A program made the translations under genes and the position numbers. Positions 17,151-23,726 of a DNA stretch of 64,000 nucleotides are shown in pieces; positions within the stretch are counted from its first letter, which is position 1, and the number at the start of each line of letters is the position of its first letter. The notes beneath the pieces were generated by a model, which saw nothing but the letters and a program-made list of their open reading frames with translations, did not search any database and had not been told where the DNA came from. The DNA comes from Oscillospiraceae bacterium (lineage in GTDB: Bacteria; Bacillota; Clostridia; Oscillospirales; QAMX01). The DNA lies in NCBI GenBank assembly GCA_015067825.1, contig SVLQ01000009.1, forward strand, positions 53,729 through 117,728. Reading direction: 5' to 3'.

Positions 17151-18842
17151 TTATTCGAGATCTTCGCCGAGTTCCAGCGAATAGAGCCATTCGATCGCAT
17201 CGCCGTCGGATAAAACGTATTCGCCGCAGCCGACCGACGGACGTTCGCCGTTGACGCGGTAGACCCAGCCGGAGAGATCGCCGAAGCTGAACTCGTAGAG
17301 ATAGTGGATGCCGGTGACGTAGGCGAGTCCGGCAGTACCGCTGTATTCGAGCTGGATGCCGTGCTCACGGGCCGCTTCGGTCAGAATCGTGAAGGCGGTA
17401 TCGCCCTCGGCGATCGCGTAGGTGGTCTTCGGGAGAATCACGCCGTCGGCAGGGACATACGCGGGATCGCCCACTTGGGCGACGGTATCGCAGCGGATGG
17501 TGATGGTAACTGTGCCGATCGCGTTTTCTTTCGTCGGTGCGTGGCCGTAGTACTCGTCCGTCGAGCGGAAATCGGTGACCCAAACGACGAGGATGGCCAC
17601 GGCGGCAGCGACGGCGAGGGCGATTAGGTTTTTCGGCTGCCGCTTTTTGGCCAAGATCAGCACGAGGACGAGGATCAGGGTGAGTGCGGCGATCGCGGCG
17701 GTTACCCAAAGCTTATAGCCGCCGGAGCTTTCTGATGCGGCGGTGGCCGCCGTCGAAAGTGCGGTGGTTGCCGGCGTGGTCGCAACGGTCGTTTGTGGGG
17801 CGGTCGCGACGGGTACGGTGGTGATGGCCGGCGTTGTCGGTGCGCCTGTTTGCGGCAAAGTGGTGGAAAACGGTGGTGCGGGCGGTATCGGCCCGGAGAA
17901 GCTATAAAAAGATCCCAGACCGCCGGACATCCGCAGATACGCCGTCATCGCGCAGAAAACCTGCAGCGTGGCATTGGCGTTGGAGGTGCCACCGAGCTGA
18001 TGGCAGAAGCTGCCATCGGACAGGCGGAATTTAGCGATATTTTGCAGGATCGTCGTGCCGTTTTTTTGAAAGCGCGCGTCCATCTCGCAGTCGATCCCCA
18101 AAGCGGACAATGCGGTCACGACCTGCGCGGCGCTTTCGGGGTTCTCAACGCCGTAGCTGATAAATCCGCCGGTCTCGGTCTGCCGCGCGGAGAGCATGGC
18201 AAGTGCGGCGGAGCAGGCGGGCTTGACGGCGTCGTCGGAATCCATATGCTGGGCGAGGGCCTGCAGCGCCATCGCCGTGACGTCGACGTCGCCGACCTCG
18301 CCTCTCAGCGCCCAGCCGCCATCGGCAAGCTGTAGCGAAAGCAGCGTTTTGAGGATGTTTTCCGCCGGGTACTCGGCGCATCCGATCCCGTTATTGGCAA
18401 GGTGCAGCGCAAAGATCCAGCTCATCACACCCTGCTTGCCGACAGAATCGGCAAGCGTTTGCGCAACGTAGCTGCTATCCGGGGCGATCGCGGCCAACGT
18501 AAGCGCAAATTTCAGCCGCGAAGAGGCCGAGGCGACGGTGTGCTCGGCTAAATAGCGCTCTAAGGCGCTTGCGTAGGCCGAAAAGTCGTAGCTTCCCGAC
18601 TGGAATAGCGCAAGCGCGTACCATTCGGACGTGATCCCGATCCCTTCGGCAAAGCCCGTGTCGATCCAGTCCTGCACCGTTTCCGTGCCGCTCTCTGCGA
18701 GATGGAAGCCGACGATCCCGTCGATGAGGCATTTTGCCTCATCGATGGGATCGCGTTTTGCAGCGGCGGCAGGGGCGAGCCCGACCAAAAGTACGAGGGC
18801 GCAAAGGCCGAAGATCAGTCCCTTTTGCAGCTTATTTTTCAT
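17151..18842 (-). CDS. Surface protein with alpha/alpha-barrel and DUF4430 domain (intrinsic-factor-like)
   Basis: 563 residues. Signal peptide 1-28. Residues 31-315 are an alpha-toroid of the terpenoid-cyclase/prenyltransferase type (QLADGGW 171-177, QTETGGF 221-227). A Pro/Thr/Ala linker (317-375) includes an LPQTG pentapeptide at 329-333 not followed by a helix. Two membrane helices follow (about 378-398 and 405-422) joined by KKRQPK. The C-terminal DUF4430 domain (442-555) ends in VYRVNG and YVLSDGDAIEWLY. Barrel plus DUF4430-like beta domain is the layout of transcobalamin and intrinsic factor, so I infer surface cobalamin capture. Start overlaps the preceding gene by 11 bases. Confidence 0.85.
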   Translation of the reverse strand: MKNKLQKGLIFGLCALVLLVGLAPAAAAKRDPIDEAKCLIDGIVGFHLAESGTETVQDWIDTGFAEGIGITSEWYALALFQSGSYDFSAYASALERYLAEHTVASASSRLKFALTLAAIAPDSSYVAQTLADSVGKQGVMSWIFALHLANNGIGCAEYPAENILKTLLSLQLADGGWALRGEVGDVDVTAMALQALAQHMDSDDAVKPACSAALAMLSARQTETGGFISYGVENPESAAQVVTALSALGIDCEMDARFQKNGTTILQNIAKFRLSDGSFCHQLGGTSNANATLQVFCAMTAYLRMSGGLGSFYSFSGPIPPAPPFSTTLPQTGAPTTPAITTVPVATAPQTTVATTPATTALSTAATAASESSGGYKLWVTAAIAALTLILVLVLILAKKRQPKNLIALAVAAAVAILVVWVTDFRSTDEYYGHAPTKENAIGTVTITIRCDTVAQVGDPAYVPADGVILPKTTYAIAEGDTAFTILTEAAREHGIQLEYSGTAGLAYVTGIHYLYEFSFGDLSGWVYRVNGERPSVGCGEYVLSDGDAIEWLYSLELGEDLE

Positions 18843-19644
18843 AATTGTTGCGTTTTACGCCCAAAACGGCGAGACCGGCCAGCGAAAGCAGGCAGAGTGC
18901 CGCAGAGAGGGTGGTATTGGCGGTATCCGCGGTGTAGGGGATATCCGGGTCGGTGACGCTGGCTACGCAGACCGGCGGCACGAGCGTCATCGTTTCCGAT
19001 GTCGCGCTGATCACAGCCGTACCGACGGTATCGAGCGTTAAGATGACCTTGCCGGCGGCATCGGTGACAAATTCGGTCGCCTCACCGTTGACGGTGATCA
19101 CCGCACCCGAAACCGGGAGCACGACGGGATTCCAGGCGGCGTCGTAGCCGGCGGCAGAGAGCGTAAGCGTGAATGATTCGCCGACGGCCACAGAGGCGGT
19201 GTCGGCGTCAAAATAGCTGAAGGTATCCGACCAAGCGATCAGGTCGGAGTAGGCGTAGGCGGAGATGTGGTCGCCCTGCTGAATCGGGTCAAGGAGACTT
19301 TGCGGCGAGGCGTTATTGACGTAGTAGCCGTAGCTGCCGCCGTTTTCAATGCCCCAAAGCTTCGCGAGGCTCAGACCGTAGGCCGTCTTTTCGGCGCAAT
19401 ATCCCGCCGCCGCACCGCCGACGAACTTGGCTTCGTGGGCGGCAAAAAGCGCATCGCTGATCGTGATTGCGCCGTCGCCGTCGGCATCGGAAACGCGGAC
19501 GGCTTTGCGCGCCAAAACGAGCGTGCCGGTGTCGTCGGAGATCGTGACGTAGGCGGTCACGGTGCTGTCGTCGGCGAAGACCGCTGTACCAAACATACAG
19601 AAGACGAACAGCAGAACAAGGAACGATGCGAGAGTTCTTTTCAT
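18832..19644 (-). CDS. Exported DUF4430-like protein with C-terminal anchor
   Basis: 270 residues. Signal peptide 1-24. Residues 27-135 resemble a DUF4430 domain (YGYYVNN, then GDHISAYAYSD) and contain an EF-hand/dockerin-like loop DADGDGAITISD (53-64). A bacterial Ig-like segment follows (SVAVGESFTLTLSAAGYD, AVITVNGEATEFV). The C-terminus has IPYTAD (235-240), a hydrophobic helix (245-262) and KRNNYEK, a sortase-like sorting signal with Ala in place of Gly. Lies between the HNH-repeat gene and the barrel protein in the riboswitch operon. Role inferred: wall-bound ligand carrier. GAGGT serves as ribosome site. Confidence 0.78.
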   Translation of the reverse strand: MKRTLASFLVLLFVFCMFGTAVFADDSTVTAYVTISDDTGTLVLARKAVRVSDADGDGAITISDALFAAHEAKFVGGAAAGYCAEKTAYGLSLAKLWGIENGGSYGYYVNNASPQSLLDPIQQGDHISAYAYSDLIAWSDTFSYFDADTASVAVGESFTLTLSAAGYDAAWNPVVLPVSGAVITVNGEATEFVTDAAGKVILTLDTVGTAVISATSETMTLVPPVCVASVTDPDIPYTADTANTTLSAALCLLSLAGLAVLGVKRNNYEK

Positions 19645-19680
19645 GTTGGAGACCTCATTTCTTTTGTTTTTTGAACCGGG

Positions 19681-19968
19681 TCACTCCGCGATGGTATCAG
19701 ATCTTTTGCGCGCGGCATTTCGGCGCTGTTTGGCGCGGATCCGTTTTTCTCTGTTTTTCTGCAGCCGATCGTCGCTGCGCGGCGGTTTGACGCCTGCGGC
19801 TTCCAACGCCCGCGGCCATGGGCCGAAAAACGCCTTGATCGCCACGACCTCGCGCTCGGAAAAATCCGCGCGCCTTGGATAACGCGCCTCTCCGGCCTCC
19901 TGCAGGCGGGCATAACGTTGCGCTAAAAGCTCCAAACAATCGGTTTTGGTCAGTTTTGGTTCTGTCAT
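19681..19968 (-). CDS. Small basic protein with homing-endonuclease-associated (HNH) repeat
   Basis: 95 residues. RYPRRADFSERE followed by FFGPWPRALEAAGVKPP (about 29-63) matches the helix-turn-helix-like repeat seen beside HNH homing endonucleases; no HNH catalytic domain is present. Residues 65-90 are strongly basic (REKRIRAKQRRNAARKR), suggesting nucleic-acid binding. ATG at 19968 has GGAGGG; the frame continues upstream through the riboswitch terminator, which is not a real coding extension. It is the first gene after the riboswitch. Function unknown; a regulatory role is possible. Confidence 0.7.
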   Translation of the reverse strand: MTEPKLTKTDCLELLAQRYARLQEAGEARYPRRADFSEREVVAIKAFFGPWPRALEAAGVKPPRSDDRLQKNREKRIRAKQRRNAARKRSDTIAE

Positions 19969-19980
19969 ACGCCCTCCGAA

Positions 19981-20022
19981 AACAAAAAACGCTTTTTCGC
20001 CGAATGATTCGACGAAAAAGCG
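19981..20022 (-). terminator. Riboswitch expression-platform terminator
   Basis: 15-base stem CGCTTTTTCGTCGAA / TTCGGCGAAAAAGCG with a 3-base loop (arms 20008-20022 and 19990-20004, one wobble) followed by TTTTTTGTTTT on the minus strand. It sits between the aptamer and the first gene, so ligand binding can end transcription. Confidence 0.88.
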
Positions 20023-20109
20023 CAGCAATTTTTCTTCAGCGCAAACGGACAGAACTTCCCCTTGCGAAAACGAAAAACGGCTGCACTTTTCATATCCAAA
20101 AATGCTGCG

Positions 20110-20265
20110 GCAACGGAGTTGCCGATACCTTCGCGTTGTTTGGTGAGTATTCCGACTTATGAAGGAATCCTTCAATTACGGTAATGATGGTTGCGACGGA
20201 TTTGCACCGAACTTCCCTCTGATCCGGCCCGTGCCGGAACCAAACTGCGATTCGATTCAGTTGCT
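20110..20265 (-). promoter_or_regulatory. Cobalamin riboswitch aptamer
   Basis: On the minus strand the leader contains, in order, GTTCCGGCACGGGCCGGA, AGAGGGAA, the conserved GGTGCAAATCCGTCGC, a variable hairpin GAAGGA-TTCCTTC, and AAGTCGGAATACTCACC. These match the GGGAA, GGTGaaAatCCg and AAGcCaGgAtACc blocks of the B12 riboswitch family, although the usual C-rich GCCCCCGC block is replaced by GCAACC, so it is a variant. Exact limits are estimates. Predicted to shut off the operon when cobalamin is plentiful. Confidence 0.85.
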
Positions 20266-20268
20266 GTC

Positions 20269-20297
20269 ATTATAGCATAGTTGCCGGGTGTTGTCAA
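20269..20297 (-). promoter_or_regulatory. Promoter of the cobalamin operon
   Basis: TTGACA (20292-20297), 17-base spacer, TATAAT (20269-20274): perfect consensus, starting the transcript at the riboswitch. Confidence 0.92.
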
Positions 20298-20305
20298 TTC
20301 TTCCG

Positions 20306-21040
20306 CTATTCTATGGAAACCGTGAAATCGGCGGCAAAGCGGTCGGCGATCGCCGCCAACGTTTCTTTTGCAAGCGGCGGAGTATGGCGGTAGGCGTATT
20401 CGAGCCCCAGCGTTTCGTATTTTCCGCTGCCCAAACGGTGGAACGGCAGCAACCAAACGCGGCGGATGCCAAAGTCGGAGAGATCGGCACGGAGCGCATC
20501 GACCGAGGCGGGATCGGTGTTGAAGCCGGGGATCAGCGGGATGCGGATCCGCACGTCTTTTCCGTCGGCAAGCAGACGGAAAAGATTTTCGCGGACGAGC
20601 GCGAGATCGCCGCCGATCACGGAGGCGTACTTGGCGGCAGAGGCGGTTTTGTAGTCGAAAAGATAGACGTCGGTAAAGGGATTCAGCGCCTCAAATGCGC
20701 GGTACGGCACGCATCCGGCGGTGTCCACAAACAGCGAAATATCCGCCTCCCTGACCATGCGGGCGAGCTTGGCGGCGTTTTCGGCCTGCAGCAGCACTTC
20801 GCCTCCGCTGAAGGTCACACCGCCGCCATCGGCGTAGTAGTCGCGGTCCTCCAAGATCTCTGCCAAAACGCTCTCCGCCGACATCTGCCTGCAGCGGAGC
20901 CCGGAGATGGCAGCTTGCGTCAGCGATTCGGGGTTATGGCACCATGGGCAGCGCAGATTGCAGCCGTGGAAGAATACGGTCGTGCGGATACCGTCGCCGT
21001 CGCCGACGGAAAAATGCTGAATGTTAAAAATTTGCAGCAT
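20306..21040 (-). CDS. Glycyl radical enzyme activating enzyme (radical SAM)
   Basis: 244 residues, PflA-like. The CxxxCxxC motif is at Cys27, Cys31 and Cys34 (GCNLRCPWCHNPES), followed by the GGG/FSGGE SAM-binding stretch (GGVTFSGGEVL). It lacks the extra two-ferredoxin cluster insert of many eliminase activases, being short like PflA. It installs the glycyl radical on the enzyme encoded 9 bases upstream. The gene ends 9 bases before the cobalamin-operon promoter with no visible terminator, so read-through is possible. AGGAG ribosome site. Confidence 0.92.
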   Translation of the reverse strand: MLQIFNIQHFSVGDGDGIRTTVFFHGCNLRCPWCHNPESLTQAAISGLRCRQMSAESVLAEILEDRDYYADGGGVTFSGGEVLLQAENAAKLARMVREADISLFVDTAGCVPYRAFEALNPFTDVYLFDYKTASAAKYASVIGGDLALVRENLFRLLADGKDVRIRIPLIPGFNTDPASVDALRADLSDFGIRRVWLLPFHRLGSGKYETLGLEYAYRHTPPLAKETLAAIADRFAADFTVSIE

Positions 21041-21049
21041 TTTTTGCTC

Positions 21050-23158
21050 CTATTCGTGTTGCGTGCGGTTGAGGATGTCGAGCTGGACGTCGCGGGGCAG
21101 GCGGACGAAATAATCCGAAAACCCGGAAACGCGAACGACGAGCGTCGGATAGTTCTCGGGATGCTCCATGGCGTCGAGCAAGACCTCGCGCGAGGTCGCG
21201 TTGATCTGCAATTCTTGTCCGCCTTTTTTGAAATACGTCCGCACGAGAGTCGCCAGTTTCGGGAGCTTCTCGCCGGAAAACATAGCGGGCGAAAACTTTT
21301 GGTTGACGACGGTGCCGCAGGCAGCCTTGGTGTAATCGGGCTTGGAAACGCTCGTGAGCGTGATCGTCGCACCGCGCTTGTCGCGGCCGTAGGTGGGAGA
21401 AGCGGCATCGGAGAGCGGTTCACCGTGTCTGCGCCCGTCGGGCGTTGCGGCGATGACGCGTCCGGCCGAGATATTCTGCGTGTTGGCGGCCATCGCCACG
21501 TAGATCGCGCCGCCGTCACGCGTTTTGTAAGCCGAGAAGAGCCCGGCCAGATACTCTAAAAACCAAACGGCATATTTGTCGACAAAATCGTCGTTGTTGC
21601 CGTATTTGGGCGCGGCCAGCAACTGCTGGCGCAGCGTCTCGTACCCTTCAAAATTTGCGAGCAGCGCGTCGCGGAGCTCGGTGAGCGAGGCGGCTTTGTC
21701 GCGGAAAACGACCTTTTCCACCGCTGCCAGCGAGTCGGCGACCGTGCCGACGCCCATCAGCACCGCTCCGTGGATCGACGGGTACTTGCTGCCGCCGTTG
21801 TTGATATCCAATCCTCTGGCAATGCAGTCGTCGCAAAAGCACGACAAAAACGGCTCGGCGTAATCGCGCTGGTTAATCGACGTATTCTGTGCGTGGAAGG
21901 CCGCACAGTATTCGGCAACGCCGTGAGAGAGTTGGGCTTTAAATGCGTGCATGAAGTCGTCCATGCTTAAAAACTGCGAGAGGTCGCCGGTTTTCAGGCC
22001 GACGGAGCCGTTAAAGGGGCATTCGCCGTTGTTGAAGACGTAGGCCAAAAACCGCGGCGTATCAAAACGGCCGTCTGACCATGGCGGCTGCTTGCCGGTG
22101 ATGAAGTTTTCGATGCATCCGACCATCGAGTAGTCGTAAACGTCCTCTGGGTCGTAACCGATCTTGGCAAGAGCGGCGAGGTTGACGGTGTCGTTCATCA
22201 GCGCCGGGTAGCCGAGCCCGGTGCCGATGCTTTCCAAGCATTCCTGCAAAAACGCATCGGGCGTGTGCGGTGTGATGCGCGCCGAGAGGTTCGGCCCCGG
22301 CGCGTTATTTCGTTTGACGGCCGCCACGATGCAACTGCTCAGCGGATTGACTGCGCAACTGCCGTCGGGATTGGTGCCGCCGATGCAGATGTTGACGACG
22401 TCGGTGGTTGGGATCTTGGTGAAAACGTTTTGCAATAGCTCGGTCGCCTGCGCGTCGGTCAGCGTGCCGGCGTCGATCTCGCGGCGGTAAAGCGGGTAGA
22501 GCGTTTGGTCCAACCGCCCGAGCGCCATCGCGTACCGCTCCTCCATTGAAAAAGCGATGTGGCAAAACCAAATGAGCTGCAGCCCCTGGGCAAAGGTCTG
22601 CGGTGCACCGGAAAGCAGTGCGGTGCAGTTTTGGGCAATGAACGCAAGGCTTTCGCGGTCGTATGCGGGGTCGTTTTGCAGCATTTCGGCCTTTTTTGCG
22701 TAGTTGCCGATCATCTCGGCAAACGCGGAAAGCGTGATGCGCATGGCGCGCAGCATCTCAAGCCGGTCGGGGTCTTCTGCGTGGGCTTGGAGCGAAGCGT
22801 CGATCTCGGCCAAAAGCCCGGGGATGCCGACCTGCACGACGTGGGCGTAGTTGGGCGAATAGTGGTCTTTATTGGTGAGGAAACTGCGGCTGCCGAGCTG
22901 CGCGGCGAAGCGGTCGGCTTCGTGCCGGAGCTCGCGGTCGACTTCGGCGTAGAGGCAGCGGGTGTTGCCGGCGATCAGGTCAGCGGTGTAGATGTACGGC
23001 TCCGGCCGGGTGAAGAGCGCGGCGATCCCGTTGGCCCGCAGCGACGTGATCGGTGCGGGCGGGTCGGCCGTGTAGCCCTGATAGCGGAAATAATTGGGAC
23101 AAAACCGGCCGCTGGGGGCGCGGTTTACTTCTGTGCGCAAGGTTTCCGAGCGCGTCAT
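21050..23158 (-). CDS. Glycyl radical enzyme, uncharacterised eliminase type
   Basis: 702 residues. The radical motif RVSGFSDYF places the radical on Gly679. The active-site cysteine is in MVGCIEN (Cys348), followed by Glu350. A Cys-x-Glu pair is the mark of dehydratase/lyase glycyl radical enzymes (glycerol dehydratase, CutC, HypD), whereas pyruvate formate-lyase has two adjacent cysteines. The protein is shorter than most eliminases (about 780-850 residues). Substrate unknown. It follows nrdG by 37 bases and precedes its activase by 9, so it appears co-transcribed with nrdDG. Confidence 0.88.
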   Translation of the reverse strand: MTRSETLRTEVNRAPSGRFCPNYFRYQGYTADPPAPITSLRANGIAALFTRPEPYIYTADLIAGNTRCLYAEVDRELRHEADRFAAQLGSRSFLTNKDHYSPNYAHVVQVGIPGLLAEIDASLQAHAEDPDRLEMLRAMRITLSAFAEMIGNYAKKAEMLQNDPAYDRESLAFIAQNCTALLSGAPQTFAQGLQLIWFCHIAFSMEERYAMALGRLDQTLYPLYRREIDAGTLTDAQATELLQNVFTKIPTTDVVNICIGGTNPDGSCAVNPLSSCIVAAVKRNNAPGPNLSARITPHTPDAFLQECLESIGTGLGYPALMNDTVNLAALAKIGYDPEDVYDYSMVGCIENFITGKQPPWSDGRFDTPRFLAYVFNNGECPFNGSVGLKTGDLSQFLSMDDFMHAFKAQLSHGVAEYCAAFHAQNTSINQRDYAEPFLSCFCDDCIARGLDINNGGSKYPSIHGAVLMGVGTVADSLAAVEKVVFRDKAASLTELRDALLANFEGYETLRQQLLAAPKYGNNDDFVDKYAVWFLEYLAGLFSAYKTRDGGAIYVAMAANTQNISAGRVIAATPDGRRHGEPLSDAASPTYGRDKRGATITLTSVSKPDYTKAACGTVVNQKFSPAMFSGEKLPKLATLVRTYFKKGGQELQINATSREVLLDAMEHPENYPTLVVRVSGFSDYFVRLPRDVQLDILNRTQHE

Positions 23159-23195
23159 GCCAACTCACCTCTGCTTTGGATTTTGGATCGCGGGA

Positions 23196-23717
23196 TCAAC
23201 CGTTCCAAAGGACGCATTTTCCCTCCGCAAGTGTGCGCGGGAGGTCGATCAGGCGTTGGTTTTTCGATCCGCGGAAGCGCAGCGAGATGTCCTTCTGCGC
23301 CTCGATAAAGCGGCCGTCGACCAAAACGTCAGCGAGGGCAAGGATCTCGCCGACGTGTTCGGTGCAAGCCCGACAGCTGCGGTCGGAAAGCTCCTCCAAG
23401 GTAAAGCCGGTGTAGATCCAGATCGTCTTTGCAGGATACTCCGCACGTACCTTTCGGAGAAACGGCAGCAGATCGGCCTGGTTCTCCGGCTCCAGCGGCT
23501 CGCCGCCCAAAACGGTCAGCCCGGCGATGTAGTCCGGGGCGAGCATGGCGATCAGCTTAGCCTCGGTCTCGGCGGTAAAAGGCTCGCCGTGGGCAAAATT
23601 CCACGTTTCCGGCTGAAAACAGTTCGGACAGGCGTTTCGGCAGCCGGAGACGAAAAGCGAAACGCGCACGCCGATGCCATTGGCGATGTCGCAGTTTTTG
23701 ATCGTTCCGTAGTGCAT
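23196..23717 (-). CDS. nrdG: Anaerobic ribonucleotide reductase activating protein
   Basis: 173-residue radical SAM activase for NrdD. The cluster motif is Cys26, Cys30, Cys33 (SGCRNACPNCFQPETW) and the SAM-contact motif is LTVLGGEPL. The opening MHYGTIKNCDIANGIGVRVS is characteristic of NrdG. It lies 9 bases after nrdD and has AGGAG. Needed for deoxynucleotide supply without oxygen. Confidence 0.96.
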   Translation of the reverse strand: MHYGTIKNCDIANGIGVRVSLFVSGCRNACPNCFQPETWNFAHGEPFTAETEAKLIAMLAPDYIAGLTVLGGEPLEPENQADLLPFLRKVRAEYPAKTIWIYTGFTLEELSDRSCRACTEHVGEILALADVLVDGRFIEAQKDISLRFRGSKNQRLIDLPRTLAEGKCVLWNG

Positions 23718-23726
23718 GCCGAGCTC

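Noticed and set aside
19969..20175. Longer N-terminus of the HNH-repeat protein
   Set aside because: This frame would translate the riboswitch terminator and part of the aptamer; GGAGGG before the ATG at 19968 gives a better start.
20306..23158. Pyruvate formate-lyase and PflA
   Set aside because: The active site has a single Cys followed by x-Glu rather than the adjacent Cys-Cys of pyruvate formate-lyase.
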